DNA of 64,000 nucleotides from positions 186,001 to 250,000 of the forward strand of contig CAVTAR010000001.1 of NCBI GenBank assembly GCA_963732775.1. The letters run 5' to 3'. The notes beneath the pieces were generated by a model that saw only the letters and a program-made list of their open reading frames with translations, was not told the origin of the DNA and ran no database searches. Below are positions 1 to 9,625 of the stretch, piece by piece. This DNA comes from CAVRQM01 sp963732775. Its GTDB lineage: Bacteria > Pseudomonadota > Alphaproteobacteria > Acetobacterales > Acetobacteraceae. The position numbers and the translations under genes were made by a program. Each line of letters opens with the position of its first letter. Position 1 is the first letter of the stretch.

Positions 1-317
1 CGACCGCCGGCTCGAGCTCGGGGTCACGCGACGAGGTCGCCGCGATCGAGGTGCTGACGCCGGCGATGCTGGTGGCGCTGGGCGAGAAGGGGGTCAAGAC
101 CCTCGACGACCTGGCCGACCTCGCGTCGGACGAGCTGGTCGAGATCGTCGGCGATGCCAGCATGGACGAGGCGACCGCCAACGAGGTCATCATGGCGGCC
201 CGCGCGCATTGGTTCGAGGGCGAAGCAGGCGGCGAGGGAGAAGCAGGCGGCCAGCACGAAGCGGCCGCGGAGCCGGAGCCGGCGGTCGACGACGCGGCGG
301 AGGTCGCCCACGACTGA
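1..317 (+). CDS. nusA: Transcription termination/antitermination factor NusA, C-terminal end (partial, frame-disrupted)
   Basis: Only the last ~105 residues are in the window. They contain the C-terminal helix-hairpin-helix repeat typical of alphaproteobacterial NusA (LTPAMLVALGEKGVKTLDDL, followed by a second acidic helix) and an acidic Glu/Ala-rich tail. NusA binds RNA polymerase and modulates pausing, termination and antitermination. Bases 2-28 encode DRRLELGVT in one frame and bases 30 onward continue DEVAAIEVLTPAM in another, so one extra base near position 29 breaks the frame. The position upstream of ylxR and infB is the standard operon order, which supports the call. Confidence 0.85.
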   Translation, partial: TAGSSSGSRDEVAAIEVLTPAMLVALGEKGVKTLDDLADLASDELVEIVGDASMDEATANEVIMAARAHWFEGEAGGEGEAGGQHEAAAEPEPAVDDAAEVAHD

Positions 318-346
318 CCTGGCCGACGCCGGCGAGGACGCGGACC

Positions 347-944
347 ATGACGACGACGCGGCCGAAGCACGGGCCGCTGCGCCGCTGCGTGGTGACGCGC
401 GAGCGCGGGCCGAAGCGAGGCGATGATGCGCTTCGTGGTCGGCCCGGACCGCGTCGTCGTGCCCGACCTCGGCGCACGGCTGCCCGGCCGGGGAATCTGG
501 TTGAGCGCGCGGGCCGATGTGCTAGAAACCGCGCGGGCCAGGGGCGCCTTCGCCAGGGCAGCCAAGGGCGCGGTCACGTGCTCCCGGTCGATCTCATCCC
601 CGGGCTGGTCGCGGCACTGCGGCGGCGCATCGGCGATCACCTCGGCCTCGCCCGTCGCGCCGGGCAGGCGGTCAGCGGCTTCGACAAGGCGCGGGAGTGG
701 CTGGAGGGGGGTCGGGCTGGCCTGATCGTGCAGGCTGCGGATGGCAGCGTCGAGGAACGGGCGCGGTTCATGGGCGCGCGTGGCCGGTTCGGTGCCGGTG
801 ATCGCGCCCCTGGACGCGGCACCGCTCGGCGCGGTGTTCGGCCGGGACCATGCGGTGCACGTGGCGATCGCGCCGGGCCGGCTGGCGACCGGGCTGGCGC
901 ACCGATGCCGGGCGGCTCGCGGCGATTGCAGGACGACGGCGTAG
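347..944 (+). CDS. ylxR: YlxR-family RNA-binding protein with C-terminal L7Ae-like domain (frame-disrupted)
   Basis: The first part reads GPLRRCVVTRERGPK, the YlxR (DUF448) signature. One base later the frame changes to EAMMRFVVGPDRVVVPDL and LPGRGIWLSARADV, which is typical YlxR sequence. A further frame carries GLARRAGQAVSGFDKAREWL, the start of the L7Ae/L30e-like domain that alphaproteobacteria fuse to YlxR. The end (VIAPLDAAPLGAVFGRDHAV) lies in yet another frame. Removing an extra C in the codons after GPK restores the expected GPKEAMMRF. The protein probably binds RNA or the transcription machinery; its exact role is not established. The start and end are approximate because of the frame changes. 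Confidence 0.75.
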
Positions 945-1035
945 ACGGGTCGGCGCGGTGACGTGCCGGCCCGACGGCAACGGATTCGCCGCCGGCACCG
1001 CCGCGAGGACGATCACAACGGGACCAGGCGGGTAG

Positions 1036-3724
1036 ATGAGCGAAGACCAACGATCAGGACGCGGCCGCAAGGGCCGACTTTCCCTGCGCCCGGCGGGCCG
1101 CATGGAAGCTGGGCCGGACCGTGGATGCCGGGTCGGTTCGACAGAGCTTCAGCCACGGCCGCTCCAAGGTGGTGCAGGTCGAGGTGCGCAAGAAGCGCGC
1201 GTCCGGCGGTCGCCGCGCGGCCGCCGCTGCCGAGTGCGGCCGCCGGTGCGCCGATCGGCGGCGCCACGCCCGGCCGCGGCCCCACCGGCCGCCCGCCGGC
1301 CGGCGCCGGCCGTGCGCTGACCGCCACCGAGCTTGGCGGCCCGCCAGCGAGCGCTGGTCGAGCAGCAACGTGAGTCGGCCAAGCGCGAGGCCGAGCGCCG
1401 CGAGCAGGAGAAGATCTCGATCCTGTCCGCCGCCGAGGAGGCGCGTCGGCGCGAGGAGGAGCCGCGCGAGGCCGCCGAGGAGGAGGCGCGCGCCAGAAGA
1501 TCGAGGCGGAGGCCGCACGCCCGCGCCGAGGCGGAGCACCAGCGTGCCGCGGCGCCGGCCGCCGCCGAGGCGGCTGCCTCCGCGCCGCCGCTGCCGACTG
1601 CAGGCCGCGCAGCGGCGCCGAGGTGCGCGCGCCAGGCCCGCCCGGCACCGGCGGCGCACCCCGTCGGCGCCCACCGAGACACTGCGGCTCAAGCCCGCGC
1701 GGCCGGGCGAGGACGAGGACGAGTCCCGGCCCGTCCGCCGCCCCGGCGGCGCCCCCGGACTGCCGCCGCGCAAGCCGCCGGTGGCGGCACCGAAGAAGGG
1801 CGGCGACGACCGTCGCAGCCGCTCCGGTCGGATCGACGTGCAGGCCGCGATCGAGGGCGAGGACGACAAGGTCCGCAGCCTCGCCTCGGTGCGCCGCCAG
1901 CGCGAGCGCGAGCGCCGCCAGGCAGGAACTGGAGCTGCTGCGCTCCGATCAGGCTGAAGGTCGTGCGCGAGGTCGTGCTGCCGGACGCGATCACCGTGCA
2001 GGAACTCGCCAACCGCATGGCCGCGCGCACGCCCGACGTGATCAAGGCGCTGATGCGCATGGGCGTGATGGCGACGATCACGCAGGCGCTCGACGCCGAC
2101 ACCGCCGAGCTGGTGGTGCAGGAGTTCGGCCACCGGGTGAAGCGCGTCTCCGAGGACGACGTGGAGCAGGGGCTGGAGGGTGCGACCGACATCGACGCGG
2201 AACTGCTGCCGCGGCCGCCGGTCGTGACCATCATGGGCCATGTCGACCACGGCAAGACCTCGCTGCTGGATGCGCTGCGCGCGACCGACGTCGCGGCCGG
2301 CGAGGCCGGCGGCATCACTCAGCACATCGGCGCCTATCAGGTGGAGCTGGCCTCGGGCAGCCGCATCACCTTCATCGACACGCCGGGCCACGAGGCGTTC
2401 ACCGCGATGCGCTCGCGCGGCGCGTCGGTGACCGACATCGTGGTGCTGGTGGTGGCCGCCGACGACGGCGTGATGCCGCAGACCATCGAGGCGATCCGCC
2501 ACGCCAAGGCGGCCAACGCGCCGATCATCGTGGCCATCAACAAGGTCGACAAGCCGGATGCCACGCCCGATCGCGTGCGCCAGGAACTGCTGAGCCACGA
2601 CATCGTGGTGGAGGACATGGGCGGCGAGACGCAGGACGTCGAAGTGTCCGGCGCTGAAGAAGACCGGGCTCGACAAGCTGGAGGAGGCGATCCTGCTCCA
2701 GGCCGAGATCCTCGACCTGCGCGCCAACCCCGATCGCGCCGCCGAGGGCTCGGTGATCGAGAGCCGGCTCGACCGCGGCCGCGGGCCGGTGGCCACCGTG
2801 CTGGTGCAGAAGGGCACGCTGCTACACCGGCGACATCGTGGTGGCCGGCGCCGAGTGGGGCCGGGTGCGGGCGATGCTGGACGACAAGGGCCGCGCGATG
2901 CGCGACGCCGGCCCGTCCACGCCGGTGGAGATCCTCGGCCTCGCCTGCGTGCCGCAGGCCGGCGAGCCGTTCGTGGTGGTGGAGAACGAGGGCCGCGCGC
3001 GCGAGATCAGCGAGTTCCGCCAGCGCAAGGTGCGCGACCGGGCCGCGGGCGGTAACAGCGGCGGCGCGCGGCACGCTCGACCAGATGCTGGCGCGCATCC
3101 AGGCCGGCGTGCAGAAGGAGGTCGCGGTCCTCATCAAGGCCGACGTGCAGGGCAGTGCCGAGGCGATCCAGGCCACGGTGCTGAAGCTGGCGCACGAGGA
3201 GGTCAAGGTGCGGGTGCTGAACTCGACCCGGTCGGCCAGATCACCGAGAGCGACATCCAGCTCGCGAAAGCCAGTGCGGCGCGGTGATCGTCGCGTTCAA
3301 CGTCCGCGCGACCAGCCAGGCGCGCGACCTGGCCCAGCGCGAGGGCGTCGACATCCGCTACTACTCGATCATCTACGACGTGGCCGACGACATCGAAAAG
3401 CTGGTGCGCGGCAAGATCGCGCCGAAGGCCCGCGAGGTGTTCCTGGGCTACGCGGAGATCCGGAAAGTGTTCGACATCACCAAGACCGGCAAGGTCGCCG
3501 GCTGCATGGTGACCGAGGGGCTGGTCAAGCGTGGCGCGGGCGTGCGGCTGCTGCGCGAGGGCGTGGTGATCCACAACGGCGAGCTGACGCAGCTGAAGCG
3601 CTTCAAGGACGACGTGCGCGAGGTGGCGCGCGGCTACGAGTGCGGCCTGTCGTTCGCTAACTTCAGCGACCTGCGCGAGGGCGACGTGGTGGAGTGCTTC
3701 GACATCGAAATGGTGCCCGGATGA
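1036..3724 (+). CDS. infB: Translation initiation factor IF-2 (frame-disrupted)
   Basis: IF-2 is the GTPase that places initiator tRNA on the 30S subunit. The start MSEDQRSG is followed by the charged, Ala/Arg/Glu-rich N-terminal region. The IF2_N segment VLPDAITVQELANRM lies near 1980-2030. The GTPase domain shows the G1 motif GHVDHGKT (about 2235), the G3 motif DTPGHE (about 2378) and the G4 motif NKVD (about 2539). The C-terminal end (GVDIRYYSIIYDVADDIEKL through ECFDIEMVPG) is complete. The reading crosses at least six frame changes, for instance after TQDVEVS, where dropping one C gives the expected VSALKKTGLDKLEEA. IF-2 is essential, so sequence error is more likely than a true pseudogene. 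rbfA follows within 25 bases. Confidence 0.9.
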
Positions 3725-3748
3725 GGCGCCTCGCTTGAGGGCTGGGGG

Positions 3749-4155
3749 GTGAGGCGTCCCGGCGCTGCCGGCTCGGCACGGGCGCCGAGCCAGCGGCAGT
3801 TGCGGGTCGGCGAGGAGGTGCGCCACCTGCTCGCCGACATCTTCGCCCGCGGCGAGGTACACGATCCCGACCTCGCCGGCGTCACGCTGACGGTGACGGA
3901 AGTGCGCGTCAGCCCCGACCTGCGCCGGGCGACGGCGTTCGTGACGCGCCTTGGCCGCGCCGACACGGCGGTATGCTGCCGGCATTGCGCCGGGCGGCCC
4001 CCTTTCTGCGCGCCCAGCTCGCCCGCGCGTTGCGGCTGCGGGTGGCGCCGGAGCTGTCGTTCGATGCCGACACCAGCCTCGACTACGCGATGCACGTGAG
4101 CCGCCTGCTGCACCGGCCCGAGGTCGCGCGCGACCTGCCGGGCGAGGCAGAGTAG
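3749..4155 (+). CDS. rbfA: 30S ribosome-binding factor RbfA (frame-disrupted)
   Basis: RbfA is a KH-fold protein that assists late 16S rRNA 5'-end maturation. The N-terminal part QRQLRVGEEVRHLLADIF and VTLTVTEVRVSPDLRRATAF matches the family. After RLGRADTA the frame changes near 3970, and the C-terminal half LPALRRAAPFLRAQLA and LSFDADTSLDYAMHVSRLL continues to the stop. The total length (407 bases, 3n+2) fits one missing base. GTG 3749 is the start that keeps the whole N-terminal helix. Its usual operon partner truB is displaced by an inserted methyltransferase gene 12 bases downstream. Confidence 0.85.
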
Positions 4156-4167
4156 CCCCGGCCGCCC

Positions 4168-5781
4168 GTGAACACGCTCTACTACGGCGACAACCTGGAC
4201 GTTCTGCGCGACCACATTGCCGACGAGAGCGTGGACCTGATCTACCTCGACCCGCCGTTCAACTCGAACGCGACCTACAACGTGCTGTTCAAGGCCCCGG
4301 CCGGACAGCGCAGCGAGAGCCAGATCGAGGCGTTCGAGGATACCTGGACGTGGGGACCGAGCGCCGCCCTTGCGTTTAACGATGTGATCCGCTCGAAACA
4401 CACGGACGCAGCAACGCTGTTGCACGCGATGAACGCCTTCCTGCGCGAGAGCGACCTGATGGCGTATCTCGCGATGATGGCAGTGCGGCTGATCGAATTG
4501 CACAGGGTTCTGAAGCCGACCGGGAGCCTGTATCTGCACTGTGACCCGACGACGAGCCATTACCTGCGCGTGCTGCTCGATAGCGTCTTCACGCCCGACA
4601 AGCCTAAAGTCGAGATCATCTGGCAACGGACCAACGCGCACAATTTCAAGTCCTCGGTATGGGGCCGGGCACACGACACGTTGCTTTTCTACTCTCGCAG
4701 CGACAAGCCGACTTTTCATCCGCAATACGCCGCGTATGGCGAGGCCCAGCTCTCCCGCTACAAGACCGACGCGGAGGGGCGCCGATACAAGGCCGAGAAC
4801 CTGACCTTCTCGACATTGAACGCGAAGCGGCAATTCGAATGGCGGGGGACCAAACCGCCGCCGAACCGTTCGTGGGGCGCCGGTTTGGAGCAACTGGAGA
4901 GGTGGCTTGCCCAGGGTCGCATTCTGCTCAAGCGGGATGGCACACCAAGGCTGGACGGCCTCAAATTTTACTTGGACGACATGCCCGGAAAGGCGGCGAC
5001 ATCCGTCTGGACCGATATCGAACGCATTGGCAACACGAGCGGAGAGCGCCTCGGCTATCCCACGCAGAAGCCGTTGGCTTTGCTGGAACGAATCGTGAGT
5101 GCCAGCAGCAATCCCGGCGATGTCGTGCTCGACCCGTTCTGCGGCTGCGGCACGGCAGTCCATGCCGCCGAGAAGCTAGGCCGGCGCTGGATCGGCATCG
5201 ACATCACGCACCTGGCCATCAGCCTGATCGAGCGGCGGCTGAAGGATGCTTTCCCCGGCACGGCGTTCGCGGTCAAGGGCACGCCACTCGACCTCGATGG
5301 TGCGGCCGACCTCGCGCGCCGCGACAAGTACCAGTTCCAGTGGTGGGCCGTGTCGCTGATCGACGCCGTGCCGCACGGCCCACAAAAGAAGGGGCCCGAT
5401 CGCGGCATCGACGGCATCCGCTGGGTGCGCACCGGCCCCAGGGCGACCGACGTGGAACGGGTGATCGTCTCCGTCAAGGGCGGTGACAGCGTGGGCGTGG
5501 CCATGGTCCGCGACCTCGCCGGCGTCATCGAGCGCGAGCAGGCCGCCGCCGGCGTGTTCCTGACCCTTGCCGAACCCTCGCGCGAGATGCGCCGCGAGGC
5601 GGCCGCCGCCGGGGTGTTCGAGACCAGCTTCGGCCGCCACCCGAAGATCCAGATCGTCACCATCCGCGAGTTGTTTGCCGGCCTGAAGGTCGACCTGCCC
5701 CCCCTCGGCGGTGGCGAGGGCTTCAGGCGCGCTTCTCGCGAGCGCGGCCCGCAGCCGACGCAGACCGACCTCGACGTCTGA
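4168..5781 (+). CDS. Site-specific DNA methyltransferase fused to a Mrr-like nuclease domain
   Basis: The 537-residue protein begins MNTLYYGDNLDVL and shows motif IV as DPPF (residues ~31-34), then the S-adenosylmethionine motif as DPFCGCGT (about residue 320). This order (catalytic motif first, SAM motif later) defines beta-class amino-methyltransferases acting on adenine or N4-cytosine. Residues ~385-510 form a second domain with GIDG followed by VIVSVKGG, resembling the PD-(D/E)XK core of Mrr-type endonucleases. Such fusions could modify and cleave DNA in one chain; I infer this only from motifs. The gene sits between rbfA and truB, normally neighbours, and overlaps the truB start (TGATG). 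The stretch ~4360-5000 is visibly less GC-rich than the operon, which suggests acquisition. GTG 4168 is the start. Confidence 0.85.
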   Translation: MNTLYYGDNLDVLRDHIADESVDLIYLDPPFNSNATYNVLFKAPAGQRSESQIEAFEDTWTWGPSAALAFNDVIRSKHTDAATLLHAMNAFLRESDLMAYLAMMAVRLIELHRVLKPTGSLYLHCDPTTSHYLRVLLDSVFTPDKPKVEIIWQRTNAHNFKSSVWGRAHDTLLFYSRSDKPTFHPQYAAYGEAQLSRYKTDAEGRRYKAENLTFSTLNAKRQFEWRGTKPPPNRSWGAGLEQLERWLAQGRILLKRDGTPRLDGLKFYLDDMPGKAATSVWTDIERIGNTSGERLGYPTQKPLALLERIVSASSNPGDVVLDPFCGCGTAVHAAEKLGRRWIGIDITHLAISLIERRLKDAFPGTAFAVKGTPLDLDGAADLARRDKYQFQWWAVSLIDAVPHGPQKKGPDRGIDGIRWVRTGPRATDVERVIVSVKGGDSVGVAMVRDLAGVIEREQAAAGVFLTLAEPSREMRREAAAAGVFETSFGRHPKIQIVTIRELFAGLKVDLPPLGGGEGFRRASRERGPQPTQTDLDV

Positions 5782-6710
5782 TGCAGCGCCAGCGCCGCCC
5801 CCGTGCCCGCCCGCTCGACGGCTGGCTGATCGTCGACAAGCCGCAGGGCCTGACCAGCACCGACGTGGTCAACCGCGTGCGCCGCTGGTTCGACGCGCAG
5901 AAGGCCGGCCACGGCGGCACGCTCGATCCGCTGGCCACCGGCCTGCTGCCGATCGCCTTCGGGGCGGCCACGAAGACCGTGCCCTACGTCATGGACGGCA
6001 CCAAGCTCTACCGCTTCACGCTCCGCCTCGGCGAGGCGCGCGACACCGACGACGCCGACGGCGCTCTCTCCGCCACCTCGCCCCACCGCCCGACCGACGC
6101 CGACATCGCCGCCGCGTTGCGGCAGTTCCGGGGCGACATCATGCAGGTCCCGCCCGCCTACTCGGCGATCAAGGTGGCCGGCGAGCGCGCCTACGACCTC
6201 GCCCGCGAGGGCCGCGCGCCGACCCTGGCCGCCCGGCCAGCCCGCGTCGACCGCTTCGAGCTGATCGGGCGGTCCGACGCGGACACCGCGGTGTTCGAGG
6301 TGCAGTCCGGCAAGGGCGTCTACATGCGCAGCCTCGCCCGCGACCTGGCGCTGGCCTGCGGCACCGTCGGCCACGTCGCGGCGCTCCGCCGGCTGCGGGT
6401 CGGCCCATTCACCGAGGCGCAGGCGATTCCGCTGGACAAACTCCAGCCGGGGGAGGATATGCCCCCTGCTTCCCCGGACCTGCTGCTCCCGGTCGCGACG
6501 GCGCTGGCCGACATCCCGGCGCTCGCCCTGACTGACGCAGAGGCCGCCGACCTCGCACACGGACAGGCCATCGGCCTCGTCACCCTGCTCGGCCGGATTC
6601 CAGCGGACGCCGATCCCGATGCCGGGCTCGTGCGCGCGATGGCGGGGGGTCGCGTCATCGGCTTGTGCCGCCTCCGCGAGGGGTGGCTGCGGCCGGAACG
6701 GATGCTCTAG
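5781..6710 (+). CDS. truB: tRNA pseudouridine-55 synthase TruB
   Basis: This 309-residue enzyme isomerises U55 to pseudouridine in the T-loop of tRNAs. The N-terminal DGWLIVDKPQGLTSTDVVN and the catalytic motif GGTLDPLATGLLPIAFG, which contains the nucleophilic Asp, identify the family. YRFTLRLGEARDTDDADG and QVPPAYSAIKVAGERAYDLA are also diagnostic. The C-terminal ~70 residues form a short PUA-like region, usual for the alphaproteobacterial form. The start ATG 5781 overlaps the stop of the preceding methyltransferase (TGATG), so translation may be coupled. rpsO follows after 47 bases. Confidence 0.95.
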   Translation: MQRQRRPRARPLDGWLIVDKPQGLTSTDVVNRVRRWFDAQKAGHGGTLDPLATGLLPIAFGAATKTVPYVMDGTKLYRFTLRLGEARDTDDADGALSATSPHRPTDADIAAALRQFRGDIMQVPPAYSAIKVAGERAYDLAREGRAPTLAARPARVDRFELIGRSDADTAVFEVQSGKGVYMRSLARDLALACGTVGHVAALRRLRVGPFTEAQAIPLDKLQPGEDMPPASPDLLLPVATALADIPALALTDAEAADLAHGQAIGLVTLLGRIPADADPDAGLVRAMAGGRVIGLCRLREGWLRPERML

Positions 6711-6757
6711 CGAGCCTTCGGACGCGCGCCGCAAACCCGTTCCAGAGGAGTATCACG

Positions 6758-7027
6758 ATGTCGATCACCGCGGAGCGCCGCACGGCGCTCGTCTCCGAAC
6801 ACGCCCGCAAGCCCGGCGACACCGGCAGCCCGGAGGTGCAGGTCGCCTTGCTGTCCGAGCGGATCGTCAACCTCACCGAGCACCTGAAGACGCACGCGAA
6901 GGATTTCCACTCGCGCCGCGGGCTGCTGATGCTGGTCGGGCAACGCCGCCGGCTGCTCGACTACCTGAAGGGCAAGGAGCAGTCCCGCTACGACGCCCTG
7001 ATCGCCCGGCTGGGGCTGCGGCGATAG
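6758..7027 (+). CDS. rpsO: 30S ribosomal protein S15
   Basis: S15 binds the central domain of 16S rRNA. The 89-residue product has the family's usual length and the signature GDTGSPEVQVALLSERI, followed by LTEHLKTHAKDFHSRRGLL and a basic C-terminus ending LGLRR. A strong ribosome-binding site, GAGGAG, lies at 6745-6750, eight bases ahead of the ATG. The rpsO-pnp pairing is near-universal in proteobacteria. Confidence 0.97.
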   Translation: MSITAERRTALVSEHARKPGDTGSPEVQVALLSERIVNLTEHLKTHAKDFHSRRGLLMLVGQRRRLLDYLKGKEQSRYDALIARLGLRR

Positions 7028-7343
7028 CCGCACCGGCGCCAGCCGATGACACGGCCGGGACGCATCCCCATCTCCCGACCACCAGCGTACGCCTCGATCA
7101 GGCGTGCGAAAGAACCGCCGTGCGCGGCGGGATGAACGAAGGCCCACTCCGACAGCCCGCCCGAACGCGGATTTCGCGACGGCGGCTCCGGCCACATGGT
7201 CCCGGACTGCGCGAGGTGGCCATGCGCCACGCGCGCGGTTCCCACCGTGCAGCCCGAGACGCCGTCATCCGCCGGGCGGAGACGGAGAGCGCTCCACTTC
7301 GTCCCGTGGCGTCGGTCCAACCGATGCACATAGGAAAGACGTG
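7028..7343 (+). promoter_or_regulatory. rpsO-pnp intergenic region with hairpins (probable pnp leader)
   Basis: These 316 bases hold no gene I can support. Two short inverted repeats are visible: ACGCC/GGCGT at 7089-7093 and 7101-7105, and a perfect CCGCCG-TGCG-CGGCGG hairpin at 7115-7130. In enterobacteria the pnp leader carries a stem-loop that RNase III cuts and PNPase then degrades, giving autoregulation; a similar role here is inferred from position only. A GGAAAG ribosome-binding site at 7333-7338 precedes the pnp ATG. Confidence 0.4.
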
Positions 7344-9539
7344 ATGTTTAACTACTTCCGGCGCGAGCTCGACTGGGGCGGACGCAAGCTGATCCTCGAG
7401 ACTGGCAAGATCGCCCGCCAGGCCGACGGCGCCGTGCTGGCCCGCTATGGCGACACCATCGTGCTGTGCACGGCGGTGGGCGCCAAGCAGCCGAAGCCCG
7501 GGCAGGACTTCTTCCCGCTGACCGTGAACTACCAGGAGAAGGCGTTCGCGGCCGGCAAGATCCCGGGCGGGTTCTTCAAGCGCGAGGGCCGCCCCTCCGA
7601 GAAGGAGACGCTGGTCAGCCGGCTGATCGACCGGCCGATCCGCCCGCTGTTCCCGGACGGCTTCACCAACGAGGTGCAGGTGGTGGCCACCGTGCTGAGC
7701 CACGACATGGAGAACGACCCGGACGTGGTCGCCCTGATCGGCTGCTCGGCGGCGCTGACGCTGTCCGGCATCCCGTTCTTCGGCCCGGTGGCGGCCGCCC
7801 GCGTCGGCTACATCGACGGGCAGTACGTGCTCAACCCCACCACCGCGCAGTGCGAGGACGCGACGCTCGACCTCGTGGTCGCCGGCACCGCCGAGGGCGT
7901 GCTAATGGTGGAGAGCGAGGCACGCGAGCTGCCCGAGGCGATCATGCTGGGCGCCGTCACCTTCGGCCACGCCCAGTTCCAGCCGGTGATCCAGGCAATC
8001 ATCGAGCTCGCCGAGCACGCCGCGAAGGAGCCCTGGGCGCTCCCCGAGCCGTCCGCCGAGGAAGCCGCGTTGAAGGCGCGCCTCGACGGCCTCGCCCGCG
8101 CCCCGCTCGCCGAGGCCTATCGCGAGAGCCGCAAGCAGCTCCGCCAGGACCACGTCGCCGCCGCGAAGAAGGCCGCCGTCGCCGCCCTGGTCGAGGAGGG
8201 GCTGAACGTCGAGCGCGCGAAGCCGCTGCTGAAGGAGCTCGAGGCCGACGTCATGCGCGGCGCCGTGCTCGACACCGGGCTGCGCATCGACGGGCGCGAC
8301 ACCCGCACGGTGCGCCCGATCGTGGCCGAGGTCGGCATCCTGCCGCGCGCGCACGGGTCGGCGCTGTTCACCCGCGGCGAGACGCAGGCGCTGTGCGTGG
8401 CGACCCTGGGCACCGCGCAGGACGAGCAGATCGTCGACGCGCTCGACGGCGAGTACCGCGAGCACTTCATGCTGCACTACAACTTCCCTCCGTACTCGGT
8501 GGGCGAGGCCGGCCGCATGGGCAGTCCGGGCCGGCGCGAGATCGGCCACGGCAAGCTCGCCTGGCGGGCGCTGCATCCGCTGCTGCCGGGCAAGGACAAG
8601 TTCCCGTACACGCTGCGCATCGTGAGCGAGATCACCGAGAGCAACGGCAGCTCGTCGATGGCCACCGTCTGCGGCACCAGCCTGGCACTGATGGACGCGG
8701 GCGTGCCGCTCACCCGCCCGGTCGCCGGCATCGCCATGGGGCTGATCAAGGAGGATCGCGGCTTCGCCGTGCTGTCCGACATCCTGGGCGACGAGGACCA
8801 CCTCGGCGACATGGACTTCAAGGTGGCCGGCACCGAGCAGGGCGTCACCAGCCTGCAGATGGACATCAAGATCACGTCCATCACGCCGGAGATCATGCGC
8901 GTGGCACTCGACCAGGCGCGTGACGGGCGGCTGCACATCCTGGGCGAGATGAGCCGCGCCATCACCGGCGCGCGCACCGAGGTCGCGGCCACCGCGCCGC
9001 GCATCACCATCATCACCATCCCGAAGGACAAGATCCGGGACGTGATCGGCACCGGCGGCAAGGTGATCCGCGAGATCGTCGAGCAGACCGGGGCGAAGAT
9101 CGACATCGAGGACGACGGCACCATCAAGATCGCCGCCAGCGAGCAGGAGCGGGCACAGGCCGCCATCGACCGCATCCGCGGCATCGTCGCCGAGCCGGAG
9201 CTGGGCGTGGTCTATACCGGCAAGGTGGTGAAGATCGCCGAGTTCGGCGCCTTCGTGAACTTCCTGGGCTCGCGCGACGGGCTCGTGCACATCAGCGAGC
9301 TGGCCAACGGGCGCGTCAACAAGACCGGCGACGTGGTAGCGGTCGGCGATGCCGTGAAGGTGAAGGTCCTGGGCTTCGACGATCGGGGCAAGATCAAGCT
9401 TTCGATGCGCGTGGTCGATCAGGCGACCGGGGCGGACATCTCCGACCAGGTCGGACCCAAGGGCGGGCGCGGCGAAGGCGGGCGGGGCGAAGGCGGCCGG
9501 GGTGGCGAGCGCGCGCCGGCGGACGTCGCGGCCGACTAG
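7344..9539 (+). CDS. pnp: Polyribonucleotide nucleotidyltransferase (PNPase)
   Basis: PNPase degrades RNA 3'-5' by phosphorolysis and is part of the degradosome. The intact 731-residue protein has two RNase PH domains (first core GKIARQADGAVLARYGDT; second ALFTRGETQALCVATLGT), a central helical linker, a KH domain (IGTGGKVIREIVEQTGAKI, about residue 570) and an S1 domain (YTGKVVKIAEFGAFVNF). It ends in a Gly/Arg/Glu-rich tail, common in alphaproteobacteria. ATG 7344 is preferred over GTG 7341 because it gives the conserved start MFNYFRRELDWGG. Confidence 0.97.
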   Translation: MFNYFRRELDWGGRKLILETGKIARQADGAVLARYGDTIVLCTAVGAKQPKPGQDFFPLTVNYQEKAFAAGKIPGGFFKREGRPSEKETLVSRLIDRPIRPLFPDGFTNEVQVVATVLSHDMENDPDVVALIGCSAALTLSGIPFFGPVAAARVGYIDGQYVLNPTTAQCEDATLDLVVAGTAEGVLMVESEARELPEAIMLGAVTFGHAQFQPVIQAIIELAEHAAKEPWALPEPSAEEAALKARLDGLARAPLAEAYRESRKQLRQDHVAAAKKAAVAALVEEGLNVERAKPLLKELEADVMRGAVLDTGLRIDGRDTRTVRPIVAEVGILPRAHGSALFTRGETQALCVATLGTAQDEQIVDALDGEYREHFMLHYNFPPYSVGEAGRMGSPGRREIGHGKLAWRALHPLLPGKDKFPYTLRIVSEITESNGSSSMATVCGTSLALMDAGVPLTRPVAGIAMGLIKEDRGFAVLSDILGDEDHLGDMDFKVAGTEQGVTSLQMDIKITSITPEIMRVALDQARDGRLHILGEMSRAITGARTEVAATAPRITIITIPKDKIRDVIGTGGKVIREIVEQTGAKIDIEDDGTIKIAASEQERAQAAIDRIRGIVAEPELGVVYTGKVVKIAEFGAFVNFLGSRDGLVHISELANGRVNKTGDVVAVGDAVKVKVLGFDDRGKIKLSMRVVDQATGADISDQVGPKGGRGEGGRGEGGRGGERAPADVAAD

Positions 9540-9543
9540 CTGT

Positions 9544-9582
9544 CGGCGGGGCGGGGCCCGGGGATGACCCGGGCGCCCGCCG
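9544..9582 (+). terminator. Stem-loop terminator after pnp
   Basis: A nested hairpin starts five bases after the pnp stop: CGGCGGG (9544-9550) pairs with CCCGCCG (9576-9582), and inside it GCCCGGG (9556-9562) pairs with CCCGGGC (9568-9574) around a GATGA loop. There is no clear T-run, so it may act with Rho or as an mRNA 3'-stabilising structure. It separates the pnp operon from the polyketide cluster. Confidence 0.55.
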
Positions 9583-9625
9583 TGCCTATCTACTGTAGCG
9601 GAAACCGGCTGCTGGGGACGTCTGC

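Noticed and set aside
1036..3724. infB as a true pseudogene
   Set aside because: IF-2 is essential, all segments are present in order, and single-base corrections restore the family sequence.
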